Source of the DNA: Streptomyces sp. M41(2017)
Lineage (GTDB): Bacteria > Actinomycetota > Actinomycetes > Streptomycetales > Streptomycetaceae
Direction of reading: 5' to 3'
DNA length: 64,000 nt
Assembly: GCF_002078175.1 (NCBI RefSeq)
Contig: NZ_MWFK01000002.1
Span: 1,612,001 to 1,676,000 of the forward strand
In this document: one piece after another, positions 1-8,870 of the stretch
How positions within the stretch are numbered: the first letter of the stretch is position 1
How the letters are laid out: each line of letters begins with the position of its first letter
Notes under the pieces: generated by a model
Seen by the model: only the letters and a program-made list of their open reading frames with translations
What the model was told of the DNA's origin: nothing
Database searches by the model: none
Position numbers and translations under genes: made by a program

Positions 1-1
1 C

Positions 2-640
2 AAGCGCGTCTCCGCCGAGGAGGTCGCCGGCTCCGCCGTGGTGGCCGATCCGCTGCGGCTCCTCGACATCTGCGCGACCTCGGACGGCGGAGCGGCGGTG
101 GTGCTCTCCAGCATGGAGTTCGCCCGCCGGCACGGCGCGTCGACGCCGGTGCGCATCCGCGCGGTGTCCACGGTCACGCCCCGCTATCCCAACACCGTGC
201 TGGATCTGCCGGACATCGCTACGGACTCCTCCGTCGCGGTGGAGCCGCCGGCCGACACCTTCCGTGCGTCGATCACCCGCGCGGCCTACGAGGAAGCGGG
301 CATCGGCCCCGAGGACCTCTCCCTCGCCGAGGTCTACGACCTCTCCACCGCACTGGAGTTGCAGTGGTACGAGGACCTGGGTCTCTGCGCGCAGGGCGAG
401 GCCGCGAAGCTGCTGGGTGAAGGTGCCACGACGCTCGGCGGACGCATACCCGTGAACGTGAGCGGCGGGCTCGCCTCCTTCGGCGAGGCCGTTCCGGCTC
501 AGGCCATCGCTCAGGTCTGTGAACTGACGTGGCAGTTGCGCGGCACGGCAGGTGACCGGCAGGTCGCCGGAGCGCGCGTCGGGATCACCGCCAACCAGGG
601 GCTGTTCGGGCACGGCTCGTCGGTGGTGGCGATCCGGTAG
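2..640 (+). CDS. Thiolase / acetyl-CoA acetyltransferase, SCP-x type (3' end only)
   Basis: The open frame enters from the window edge, so the N-terminus with the nucleophilic cysteine is missing. The visible 212 residues are the C-terminal half of a thiolase fold. They include an acidic stretch resembling the SCP-x/lipid-transfer thiolases (YEEAGIGPEDLSLAEVYDLS), a glycine-rich PVNVSGGLASFGEAVPA loop and a C-terminal NQGLFGHGSSVVAIR segment. In known family members, histidines of these late loops help in Claisen condensation or its reversal on acyl-CoA. The probable role is thiolytic cleavage in beta-oxidation or sterol side-chain degradation; the substrate cannot be told from this fragment. 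Directly downstream is a decayed gene, so no operon partner is visible here. Confidence 0.85.
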   Translation, partial: KRVSAEEVAGSAVVADPLRLLDICATSDGGAAVVLSSMEFARRHGASTPVRIRAVSTVTPRYPNTVLDLPDIATDSSVAVEPPADTFRASITRAAYEEAGIGPEDLSLAEVYDLSTALELQWYEDLGLCAQGEAAKLLGEGATTLGGRIPVNVSGGLASFGEAVPAQAIAQVCELTWQLRGTAGDRQVAGARVGITANQGLFGHGSSVVAIR

Positions 641-728
641 CCGGGTCCGGCAGTCGCGGTGCACGAAGGGGAGACGGAGCGGCGGCTCAGCGCCAAGGGC
701 CACCTGCCACCGCCGCCTGCCGACGGAC

Positions 729-1662
729 CTGGCGCCTGAACTGATGAAGCTCGACGTGTCCTTGCTGTCGTGGCCCGCCGCGGTGCGGGCCATGCGGACC
801 CTCTGCGAGCAATTGGGCGCGCTCCTGTCCGTGGAGGGCGTCGAGACGGAACTGCACTGCGCCGCCGCAGTGCCCGCCGGGGCTGCAACTCGCACAGGGC
901 GAACTGTTCGCGCCGCCCTCCCGGCTCCCTTCGGCGGACGTATACGTTCCGGCCCTGTCCCGGAGCGTCGGTGCCCCCCCCCCCCCCCCGGAACAGGGCC
1001 GCCCGTAAGGCAGTTCGTACGTCCGGCCGCGTTGCTCCCCGCCACCGCATCGGCGAGTCAGGTATGCGCCCTGCTCACGGGGTTGCCCGAAGTGTCCGGG
1101 GTCCTTCTGGTCGCCCCGTCCGGGATTCCGCCTCCGGTCGGTCCACCGCTCACGGTTCCTGCTGTCGATGTCCGGGCGGTACGGGCACGCGCTGTACGCC
1201 GACCGGCCGGCCGCTCGACTCGGTGATCCGCCGCGCACGGTCGGTGTGGACGCGACGGCCTGGGAGGTTCTGGATGTCGTCGCGGACGGAGACCGGGACC
1301 GTACGTCCGACGACGTCGCCGGTGTTCGACCGCGTGGCGTGGTGCCCGAGTGTCGGCAGGGCGTCGTTCGACCACGGGCCGGACAGCTCGGGCGTGTCGG
1401 CCGCTCCGCCGCCGGTCCCACGCCACGTCCCCTTTGCACCCCTCGAACCGTTGCGGTCCACGACCTTGACGCCCCCTGGGCACCGGTGAACACTTCCGGG
1501 TGTCAGTCGGCATCGCCGCATTCGAGCGTGTTCGGGCACCGCACCGCTCGAGTCTCCGACCTGCACCCAGGGCCGTCCCCCCACGGGCGATTCCGCCACG
1601 ACGGCACGCTCGTCACGGACGCCGGGCGGGGCTCGGGACCTCCCTGCCTTCGGCTGAAGTAG
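729..1662 (+). pseudogene. Decayed EAL-CBS-GGDEF cyclic-di-GMP signalling gene
   Basis: No single frame is open, but ordered fragments of one protein can be read in changing frames. From 729: KLDVSLL...SVEGVETE, the end of an EAL domain. From about 886, one frame over: LQLAQGELFAPPSR, the EAL QG..F..P ending. From about 990: VRPAALL...VSGVLLV. From 1135: RFLLSMSGRYGHALYADRP through TVGVDATAWEVLDVVAD, a CBS-like module. From about 1500: VSVGIAAFERV, resembling the end of GGDEF. At least three frameshifts are needed; one coincides with a run of 16 C at 974-989. The N-terminal part of EAL and most of GGDEF are unrecognisable. The domain order fits the EAL/CBS/GGDEF proteins common in Streptomyces. 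The assignment is by eye. Confidence 0.65.
974..989. repeat. 16-C homopolymer tract inside the pseudogene
   Basis: Sixteen consecutive C residues lie exactly where the readable frame of the decayed EAL/CBS/GGDEF gene changes. Such a tract is prone to replication slippage and to sequencing error, so its length should be treated as uncertain. Other frame changes in the same gene have no such tract. Confidence 0.9.
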
Positions 1663-1729
1663 CCATGGGAAACGCACCCTGATCGGTGGCCCGGAGCGGT
1701 TCGCCCCGGGCGAGGGCCTAGGAGCCGCC

Positions 1730-2470
1730 ATGACCAACGGGGACATCTTTGTCGGCGAGTTGATCGGCACCGCGATTCTGATTCTGTTCGGCGCGGGTGT
1801 GTGCGCCGCTGTCACCCTCAACAAGTCCAAGGCCCAGGGGGCGGGCTGGATCGTCATCGCCTTCGGATGGGGTTTCGGCGTGCTCGCCGGGGCGTACACC
1901 GCGGCACCGCTGTCGGGCGGGCAGATCAACCCGGCGGTCACGATCGGATTCGCGATCGAGGGCTCCACGAAGTGGGGGGACGTGCCCTTCTACATCCTCG
2001 GGCAGTTCGCCGGAGCGATCGTCGGGGCGGTCCTGTGCTGGCTTCTCTACCTCGGACAGTTCCATCTCAACGCCGAGGAGGACACGGCCATCGAGACGCT
2101 GGGCATCTTCTCGACACGGCCCGAGATCAACAACCCGGTGCAGAACCTGATCACCGAGGTCATCGGCACCGCCGCGCTGATGCTGCCCATCCTCGCGCTG
2201 GCCGGCGGAGGCAAGCACGTCGCGGGCATCGGTGACGCGGGGCTGCCGGTCCTGCTCATCTCGTTCCTCGTCGTCGGTATCGGCCTCTCGCTCGGCGGGC
2301 CGACCGGGTACGCGATCAACCCGGCCCGCGACCTGGGGCCGCGCCTCACGCACGCACTGCTGCCGATACCCAACAAGGGCACATCCGAGTGGAGTTACTC
2401 CTGGATCCCGGTCGTGGGCCCGATCGCCGGTGCCGCGATCGGTGCCCTGATCTACAACGCAGCCTTCTGA
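1730..2470 (+). CDS. glpF: Glycerol facilitator (MIP/aquaporin family)
   Basis: This 246-residue membrane channel should pass glycerol through the cytoplasmic membrane. It has the two half-helix motifs of the family, NPAVT at residues 67-71 and NPARD at 197-201. The aspartate after the second NPA is typical of glycerol-conducting members rather than strict water channels. Six hydrophobic segments are visible. The ATG follows a TAGGAG ribosome binding site. Glycerol kinase starts 41 bases after its stop, so the pair forms a transport-and-trapping unit. In the Streptomyces gyl operon an IclR-type regulator usually precedes and glpD follows; here a decayed gene precedes and no glpD follows, so this may be a secondary glycerol locus. 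Confidence 0.93.
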   Translation: MTNGDIFVGELIGTAILILFGAGVCAAVTLNKSKAQGAGWIVIAFGWGFGVLAGAYTAAPLSGGQINPAVTIGFAIEGSTKWGDVPFYILGQFAGAIVGAVLCWLLYLGQFHLNAEEDTAIETLGIFSTRPEINNPVQNLITEVIGTAALMLPILALAGGGKHVAGIGDAGLPVLLISFLVVGIGLSLGGPTGYAINPARDLGPRLTHALLPIPNKGTSEWSYSWIPVVGPIAGAAIGALIYNAAF

Positions 2471-2511
2471 CCCGCACGCAGCTCCTGACGAAGAACACGT
2501 AAGGGGACGCC

Positions 2512-4032
2512 ATGACGGACAACGCCGAGAAATACGTCGCCGCAATCGACCAGGGCACCACGTCGAGCCGCTGCATCATCTTCGACCGGAACGGCGCGAT
2601 CGTCGCCGTCGACCAGCGTGAACACCGCCAGATCTTCCCGAAGCCCGGCTGGGTGGAGCACGACGCCACCGAGATCTGGTCCAAGGTCCAGGCCGTGGTC
2701 GCGGGAGCGATCGCCAAGGCCGGACTGCGCGCCGACCAGGTGAGCGCTCTCGGGATCACCAACCAGCGCGAGACGACCGTGCTGTGGGATCGCGCCACCG
2801 GAAAGCCCGTCCACAACGCGATCGTCTGGCAGGACACCCGTACGTCGGCGCTCTGTACGGAGTTGGGTGGCACTGACGGCCAGGACCGTTTCCGTGAGCA
2901 GACCGGTCTGCCACTCGCCAGCTACTTCTCCGGGCCCAAGGCGGCCTGGCTGCTGGACAACGTCCCCGGCCTGCGGACGCGGGCCGAGCGCGGTGAGATC
3001 GCCTTCGGCACCATCGACTCGTGGCTCATCTGGAACCTGACGGGTGGCACCGACGGCGGGCAGCACGTCACCGACGTGACCAACGCGGGCCGGACCATGC
3101 TGATGAATCTGGAGACCCTCCAGTGGGATCCGTCGATCCTCTCCGCGATGAACATCCCCGAAGCGGTGCTCCCGGAGATCAGGTCCTCCGCCGAGGTGTA
3201 CGGCACCGCCGTGGGCCAGCTCTCGGGTGTCCCCGTGGCATCGGCCCTCGGCGACCAGCAGGCCGCGGTATTCGGCCAGGCCTGTTACGACGTCGGTACC
3301 GCCAAGAACACCTACGGCACGGGCAGCTTCCTGCTGCTGAACACCGGCAACCGGCCCGTCCCCTCGAAGAACGGGCTGCTGACGACCATGGGGTACAAGA
3401 TCGGTTCCGAGGCGCCGGTCTACTGCCTGGAGGGATCGATCGCGATCACGGGCGCTCTGGTCCAGTGGTTCCGTGACCAGCTCGGCATCATCCGCAACGC
3501 GGACGAGATCGAGACTCTGGCGGCGAGCGTCGAGGACAACGGCGGCGCGTACATCGTGCCGGCCTTCTCGGGCCTGTTCGCGCCCTACTGGCGGTCGGAC
3601 GCGCGGGGCGTGGTCACCGGCCTGACGCGGTACGTCACGAAGGCCCACCTCGCGCGCGCGGTGCTGGAGGCCACCAGCTGGCAGACGCGCGAGGTCGTGG
3701 ATGCCATGTACCAGGACTCCGGAGTGCAGATCACCACCCTGAAGGTGGACGGAGGCATGACGAAGAACAATCTGCTGATGCAGCACCAGGCGGACGTTCT
3801 CGGGGTGCCGGTGATCCGCCCCAAGGTGTCCGAGACGACCTGTCTGGGAGCCGCGTACGCCGCCGGACTCGCCACCGGCGTGTGGGGCGACCTCGACGAA
3901 CTGAAGTCGCACTGGCAGAAGGACGTCGAGTGGACCCCGTCCATGGAGACGTCGGTGCGTGACCGCGAGTACCAGAACTGGCGCAAGGCTGTGGAGAAGA
4001 GCTTCGGCTGGCACGACGACGCGATCGACTGA
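2512..4032 (+). CDS. glpK: Glycerol kinase
   Basis: This 506-residue FGGY-family kinase has the usual length for GlpK and converts glycerol to sn-glycerol-3-phosphate with ATP in the cytoplasm. The N-terminal phosphate-binding motif DQGTTSSR is at residues 13-20, the substrate region WQDTRT follows, and the second-lobe ATP-site motif GGMTKNN lies near residue 420. The ATG has an AAGGGGA ribosome binding site seven bases upstream. It follows glpF closely and is presumably cotranscribed with it. A strong hairpin downstream ends the unit. No glycerol-3-phosphate dehydrogenase gene is present nearby, so further catabolism must be encoded elsewhere. Confidence 0.96.
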   Translation: MTDNAEKYVAAIDQGTTSSRCIIFDRNGAIVAVDQREHRQIFPKPGWVEHDATEIWSKVQAVVAGAIAKAGLRADQVSALGITNQRETTVLWDRATGKPVHNAIVWQDTRTSALCTELGGTDGQDRFREQTGLPLASYFSGPKAAWLLDNVPGLRTRAERGEIAFGTIDSWLIWNLTGGTDGGQHVTDVTNAGRTMLMNLETLQWDPSILSAMNIPEAVLPEIRSSAEVYGTAVGQLSGVPVASALGDQQAAVFGQACYDVGTAKNTYGTGSFLLLNTGNRPVPSKNGLLTTMGYKIGSEAPVYCLEGSIAITGALVQWFRDQLGIIRNADEIETLAASVEDNGGAYIVPAFSGLFAPYWRSDARGVVTGLTRYVTKAHLARAVLEATSWQTREVVDAMYQDSGVQITTLKVDGGMTKNNLLMQHQADVLGVPVIRPKVSETTCLGAAYAAGLATGVWGDLDELKSHWQKDVEWTPSMETSVRDREYQNWRKAVEKSFGWHDDAID

Positions 4033-4123
4033 GAACGACGCCCGACGCTCCGCGATGTCGGCGCGAAACAAGGCTCCACGCGTGCGTGCCCCTCGAACGA
4101 ACCACGCGCGCGTGCACGACTGC

Positions 4124-4155
4124 GGCCCGTACCCCTGTCGGCGGGGGTACGGGCC
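4124..4155. terminator. Bidirectional hairpin between glpK and cvnD
   Basis: Perfect 12-bp arms GGCCCGTACCCC and GGGGTACGGGCC are separated by 8 bases, between two converging genes. There is no clear T run, as is usual for high-GC actinomycetes. Confidence 0.75.
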
Positions 4156-4186
4156 GTACCTGCGTGCGGCGGCCTTGCTGTACGCG

Positions 4187-4792
4187 TCAGGTGGTCAGGG
4201 CCTCGCGACGGTCGGCGGCGCGGGCCATGGCGTGCTGGACGACGCGGATGAGGACTTCCTTGACGGTCTCGCGGTCCCGCGCGTCGCACAGGACGACGGG
4301 AACGCCGGGATCGAGGTCGAGTGCCTGCCGGACCGCGTCGGTGGGGTAACGGACCGCTTCGTCGAAGCAGTTGACCCCCACCACGAAGGGTATGGAGCGC
4401 CTTTCGAAGTAGTCGACCGCGGCGAAGCAGTCCTCGAGGCGTCGGGTGTCCGCCAGGACGACGGCGCCCAGGGCCCCGGTGGCGAGCTCGTCCCAGAGGA
4501 ACCAGAAACGGTCCTGACCCGGGGTTCCGAACAGGTAGAGGACCAGATCCTCGCGGAGGGTGATGCGGCCGAAGTCCATGGCAACGGTGGTGGTGTTCTT
4601 GCCCTCCACGCCGCTGATGTCGTCGACGGGCCGGCCCGCCTCGGTGAGGAGCTCCTCCGTGCGCAGCGGCTTGATCTCGCTGACCGCGCCGACGAGGGTC
4701 GTCTTGCCGACGCCGAAGCCGCCGGCCACCAGGATCTTGAGCGTGACGGGCTCGACCGGGGGCTTGCCGCGCTCAGTACGCCCGAAGATCAT
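4187..4792 (-). CDS. cvnD: Conservon GTPase CvnD (MglA-like small ATP/GTP-binding protein)
   Basis: This 201-residue Ras-like G protein of the conservon type carries the P-loop GGFGVGKTT at residues 24-32, a GTPGQDRF switch II motif and a VNCFD base-recognition motif in place of NKxD. In known conservons CvnD is the output GTPase working with a membrane sensor CvnA, roadblock protein CvnB and DUF742 protein CvnC near the membrane. Here it is last in the operon but separated from cvnC by a 3.6-kb enzyme gene. Its ATG overlaps the 3' end of that gene by 20 bases, so translation is probably coupled. The sequence looks fully functional. Confidence 0.93.
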   Translation of the reverse strand: MIFGRTERGKPPVEPVTLKILVAGGFGVGKTTLVGAVSEIKPLRTEELLTEAGRPVDDISGVEGKNTTTVAMDFGRITLREDLVLYLFGTPGQDRFWFLWDELATGALGAVVLADTRRLEDCFAAVDYFERRSIPFVVGVNCFDEAVRYPTDAVRQALDLDPGVPVVLCDARDRETVKEVLIRVVQHAMARAADRREALTT

Positions 4793-7700
4793 CGTTCTCT
4801 TCTCCTGCTTGGTGGTGGTCGCGCGGCGGTGGCCCGTAGCCTCCGCCGCCGGGGGTTTCGATGACGAGGACGTCGTCGGGGGCGACCTCGGCCGAACCGC
4901 TTCCGCCGAGGTCGGTGACGGTGCCGTCGGCGTGCTCCACGCGGTTGGTGCCGAGGGCGCCCGGCTCGCCGCCCGCCATGCCGTAGGGCGGGACCCTGCG
5001 GTGCTGGGAGAGCGTGGAGACGGTCATCGTCTCGAGGAAGCGGACGCGACGGACGGCGCCGTCGCCACCCTGCCATTGTCCGGCTCCACCGCTGCCGTGC
5101 CTGAGCGCGAACTCGTCCAGCCGGACGGGCAGTCGCCACTCCAGGACCTCGGGGTCGGTGAGCCGCGAGTTGGTCATGTGGGTCTGTACGACGGGGGCGC
5201 CCGGGAAGCCGTTCCCCGCGCCCGATCCGGACGCCACGGTCTCGTAGTACTGGTTCCGCTCGTTGCCGAAGGTGACGTTGTTCATCGTGCCGGATCCCTC
5301 GGCCTGCACTCCGAGGGCCGCGTACAGGGCTCCGGTGATCGCCTGCGAGGTCTCGACGTTGCCGGCGACGACGGCGGCGGGTGGCTCGGGGGCGAGCATC
5401 GACCCGGGTGGCACCACGATGCGCAGCGGGCGCAGGCATCCTTCGTTGAGCGGGATGTCGTCGTCCACCAGCGTCCGGAAGACGTACAGGACGGCGGCGT
5501 TGACCACGGCGAAGGGCGCGTTGAAGTTGGTGGCGAGCTGCGCTGCGGTGCCGGTGAAGTCGACCGTGGCGGCTCGCTCCTCGCGGTCCACGGTGACGCG
5601 GACGCGGATGACCGCTCCGGAGTCGGTCTCGTAGGCGAACTCGCCGTCCTGGAGGGTGTCGATGACGCGGCGTACCGCTTCTTCGGCGTTGTCCTGGACA
5701 TGCTTCATGTACGCCTGGACGACGTCGAGTCCGAAGTCCTCGATCATGCGGGCGACCTCGTCGACGCCCTTCCGGTTGGCGGCGATCTGGGCCCGCAGGT
5801 CGGCGAGGTTCGTGCCCGGGTTCCGTGAGGGGTGCGGTGGAGCGGTCAGCAGGGCGAGGGTCTCCGCCCCACGGAAGCGGCCGTTCTCGGCGAGGAGCCA
5901 GTTGTCGAAGAGGATGCCCTCCTCGTCGATGGTCCGGCTGTCGGCGGGCATCGAGCCCGGGGCGATGCCTCCGATCTCGGCGTGGTGGCCGCGCGAGGCG
6001 ACGTAGAACAGGATGTGGTCACCCTCCGTGTCGAACACCGGGGTGATCACGGTGACGTCGGGGAGATGGGTGCCACCGTGGTAGGGATCGTTCACGGCGT
6101 AGGTGTCCCCGGGGCGCATGCTGTCGCCGCGCCGCCGGACGACCTCCTGAACGCTCGTCCCCATCGAGCCGAGGTGGACGGGGATGTGGGGGGCGTTGGC
6201 GACCAGGTTGCCGTCCGGGTCGAAGAGGGCGCAGGAGAAGTCCAGACGCTCCTTGATGTTGACGGACTGGGCGGTCGACTCCAGCCGGGCGCCCATCTGC
6301 TCCGCGATGGACATGAAGAGGTTGTTGAAGACTTCGAGGAGGACGGGGTCCGCTTCCGTGCTCACGTCGGAACTCTCCGTGACCGACACGCGTTCCATGA
6401 TCAGATGCCCGTCGTCGGTCGTCGCGGCCCGCCAGCCGCCGTCGACGACGGTTGTCGCCCCTGCTTCGGTGATGAGCGCGGGTCCGGTCACGCCCTCCCC
6501 GGGCGGGAGCTGTTCGCGGCGGTGCAGCGGTACATCACGCCAGGCACCGTCCGTGTGAAGGCTGACGGTGGCCGGTCCTGTCGGGATGGAGCCGGGTTCG
6601 GCCTCGTGGGGAGCGAGGGCGGAGAGATCGGGGGCTTCGGTGAGACCGGTGGCTTCCACGGAGAGGGCTTCGACGACGACCGGGCGGTCGAGGGTGAAGG
6701 AGTAGGTGGCGCGATGACGCTCTTCGAAGGCGCGGGTCATGGTGTCGGGTTCGGTGAGCTCGACGGTCAGTGCGGTGTCGGTGCCGTCGTAGCGGAGCTG
6801 GGCCCTGCGGGTGATCCGGACGCCGGCCTCGGGAATGTCCTCGGCCAGAAGTTCGGCGCGGGCGGCACTCTCCAGGTCGTCGGCGGTCTTGAGGATGCCG
6901 GGCATGGAGGCGGCTTCCAGGGGTGCTTCCACGGACTGTTCCCGCATCGCGGTCGTGTCGGCGAGTCCGATGCCGAGGGCGGAGAGCACGCCGGACAGGG
7001 GCGGGACGAGGACCGTACGGATACCGAGGGAGTCGGCCACCCGGCACGCGTGCTGGCCACCGGCGCCGCCGAAGGTGGTCAGCGTGTAGCGGGTGACATC
7101 GTGGCCCTTCTGGACGGAGATCCGCTTGACGGCGTTGGCGATGTTGGCGACGGCGATCCGGAGGAAGCCCTCGGCCACCTGCTCCGGGGTGCGTGCGTCG
7201 CCGGTCGCCTCGCGGATCTCCCGCGCGAGCGTGGCGAAGCGGTCCCGGACGACGTCGGCGTCCAGGGGCTGGTTCCCGTCGGGGCCGAACACGCCGGGGA
7301 AATGGCCGGGTTGGATGCGGCCGAGTGCGACGTTGGCGTCGGTGACGGTCAGCGGCCCGCCGTTCCGGTAGCAGGCGGGACCCGGGTCGGCGCCCGCCGA
7401 GTCCGGACCCACGCGGTAGCGGGAACCGTCGAAGTGGAGCACGGAGCCTCCGCCGGCGGCCACGGTGTGGATGTCCAGCATGGGGGCGCGCAGCCGGACC
7501 CCGGCGATCCGGGTGGTGAAGACCCGCTCGTACTCGCCGGCGAAGTGGGAGACGTCCGTGGAGGTGCCGCCCATGTCGAATCCGATGACGCGGTCGAAGC
7601 CGGCCAGCTGCGACATCCGCGCCATGCCGACGATGCCACCGGCGGGCCCGGACAGGACGGCGTCCTTGCCACGGAACTGACCGGCCTCGGTGAGGCCGCC

Positions 7701-8429
7701 GTTGGACTGCATGAACATCAGCCGCACGTCGCGCAGTTCGTCGGCGACCTGCTGGACGTAGCGGCGGAGTACGGGCGAGAGGTAGGCGTCGACGACCGCT
7801 GTGTCCCCGCGCGGTACCAGCTTCATCAGGGGGCTGACCTCGCTGGAGAGCGAGATCTGCGGGAAGCCGATCGTGCTCGCCAGGGCGCCCACGGCCTCTT
7901 CGTGGCCCGGATGGAGGTGGCTGTGCATGCAGACGACGGCGACGGCGCGGATCCCGTCGTCGTAGGCCTCTTGAAGAGGTCCGGCGAGCGCGTCCAGGTC
8001 GGGGGCGCGCAGGACGGTGCCGTCGGCGGCGATCCGTTCGTCGACCTCGACGACCCGTTCGTGGAGGAGCTCGGGAAGGTCGATGGCGCGCGCGAAGATG
8101 TGGGGCCGGTTCTGGTAGGCGATGCGCAGGGCGTCGCGGAATCCCCTGGTCGTGATGAGCAGTGTGCGCTCGCCTTTGCGTTCGAGCAGGGCGTTGGTGG
8201 CGACGGTGGTGCCCATGCGGACGGCGTCGATCGAGGCGCTCTCGCCCCCGACACCGCCATCGGCACCGTCGGCACCGAGGAGTTCGCGGACGCCCGCGAC
8301 GGCCGCGTCGGCGTAGCGGGTGGGGTTGTCCGACAGGAGTTTGTGGGTGAGCAGTCGACCGTCGGGGCGCCGCGCGACGATGTCGGTGAAGGTGCCTCCA
8401 CGGTCGACCCAGAACTGCCAGCCTGTCAC
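4773..8429 (-). CDS. Fused hydantoinase A/B (ATP-dependent 5-oxoprolinase family)
   Basis: This 1218-residue protein is a single-chain fusion of HyuA and HyuB, the architecture of eukaryotic-type ATP-dependent 5-oxoprolinase. The N-terminus has the ATP-site motif DRGGTFTDI, followed by GFDMGGTSTDV near residue 290 and a conserved GADPGPACY segment. From about residue 680 the HyuB half begins, with NDPYHGGTHLPD as its hallmark. Such enzymes open 5-oxoproline or hydantoin-type rings with ATP; the substrate cannot be decided from sequence. It starts 24 bases after cvnC and its end overlaps cvnD by 20 bases, so it is embedded in the conservon operon. The reading frame is uninterrupted and base composition matches its neighbours. 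Confidence 0.92.
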   Translation of the reverse strand: MTGWQFWVDRGGTFTDIVARRPDGRLLTHKLLSDNPTRYADAAVAGVRELLGADGADGGVGGESASIDAVRMGTTVATNALLERKGERTLLITTRGFRDALRIAYQNRPHIFARAIDLPELLHERVVEVDERIAADGTVLRAPDLDALAGPLQEAYDDGIRAVAVVCMHSHLHPGHEEAVGALASTIGFPQISLSSEVSPLMKLVPRGDTAVVDAYLSPVLRRYVQQVADELRDVRLMFMQSNGGLTEAGQFRGKDAVLSGPAGGIVGMARMSQLAGFDRVIGFDMGGTSTDVSHFAGEYERVFTTRIAGVRLRAPMLDIHTVAAGGGSVLHFDGSRYRVGPDSAGADPGPACYRNGGPLTVTDANVALGRIQPGHFPGVFGPDGNQPLDADVVRDRFATLAREIREATGDARTPEQVAEGFLRIAVANIANAVKRISVQKGHDVTRYTLTTFGGAGGQHACRVADSLGIRTVLVPPLSGVLSALGIGLADTTAMREQSVEAPLEAASMPGILKTADDLESAARAELLAEDIPEAGVRITRRAQLRYDGTDTALTVELTEPDTMTRAFEERHRATYSFTLDRPVVVEALSVEATGLTEAPDLSALAPHEAEPGSIPTGPATVSLHTDGAWRDVPLHRREQLPPGEGVTGPALITEAGATTVVDGGWRAATTDDGHLIMERVSVTESSDVSTEADPVLLEVFNNLFMSIAEQMGARLESTAQSVNIKERLDFSCALFDPDGNLVANAPHIPVHLGSMGTSVQEVVRRRGDSMRPGDTYAVNDPYHGGTHLPDVTVITPVFDTEGDHILFYVASRGHHAEIGGIAPGSMPADSRTIDEEGILFDNWLLAENGRFRGAETLALLTAPPHPSRNPGTNLADLRAQIAANRKGVDEVARMIEDFGLDVVQAYMKHVQDNAEEAVRRVIDTLQDGEFAYETDSGAVIRVRVTVDREERAATVDFTGTAAQLATNFNAPFAVVNAAVLYVFRTLVDDDIPLNEGCLRPLRIVVPPGSMLAPEPPAAVVAGNVETSQAITGALYAALGVQAEGSGTMNNVTFGNERNQYYETVASGSGAGNGFPGAPVVQTHMTNSRLTDPEVLEWRLPVRLDEFALRHGSGGAGQWQGGDGAVRRVRFLETMTVSTLSQHRRVPPYGMAGGEPGALGTNRVEHADGTVTDLGGSGSAEVAPDDVLVIETPGGGGYGPPPRDHHQAGEENDDLRAY

Positions 8430-8453
8430 GTCTGTTCCCCGCTTCCGCCCAGC

Positions 8454-8861
8454 TCAGAGCGCCCGGAGGCCGCTGATCACGTCGCGCAGAATACTCTCGT
8501 CGGGCAGCTCGGCCGGGGGTACGGGGCGTGTCACATGCACCATGTCGTCGGCGACGAGGTCGCCGATGAGCACCCTCACCACGCCGACGGGCAGGTCGAG
8601 CTCTGCGGCGAGTTCGGCGACGGACTGGGGCGCGTCGCGGCAGAGCTCGACGATGTCCACGTGTTCCGGGGACAGCGAGTGGTCCGCCTCGGGGTCGTCG
8701 GCGTGCTGTTCGGTGACCACCACCGCGATCAGGTCGAGGCGGTGCTGACCCGCACTGGTGGTGCGGCCGCGTGTCATGGCGTACGGACGGACCACCGGTC
8801 CGGCGTCGTCGTCGAACCAGTGGCGTGCGTCCTGGCCGTTTCCCTGACCGTCTCCGCTCAT
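8454..8861 (-). CDS. cvnC: Conservon protein CvnC (DUF742)
   Basis: This 135-residue DUF742 protein is acidic, with a winged-helix-like core (LPVGVVRVLIGDLVADDMVHV) and an early histidine- and tryptophan-containing RHWFDDD segment followed by VRPYAMTRGRT, typical of the family. CvnC is thought to be part of the membrane-peripheral conservon complex with CvnB and CvnD. Its ATG lies 9 bases after the cvnB stop, so the two are tightly linked. The usual next gene, cvnD, is replaced here by the oxoprolinase gene. Confidence 0.92.
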   Translation of the reverse strand: MSGDGQGNGQDARHWFDDDAGPVVRPYAMTRGRTTSAGQHRLDLIAVVVTEQHADDPEADHSLSPEHVDIVELCRDAPQSVAELAAELDLPVGVVRVLIGDLVADDMVHVTRPVPPAELPDESILRDVISGLRAL

Positions 8862-8870
8862 GTCATCCCA

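Noticed and set aside
4773..8429. Possibility that HyuA and HyuB are separate genes
   Set aside because: The frame is continuous through the junction near residue 680 and no internal start with a ribosome site was seen, so a natural fusion is the simpler reading.
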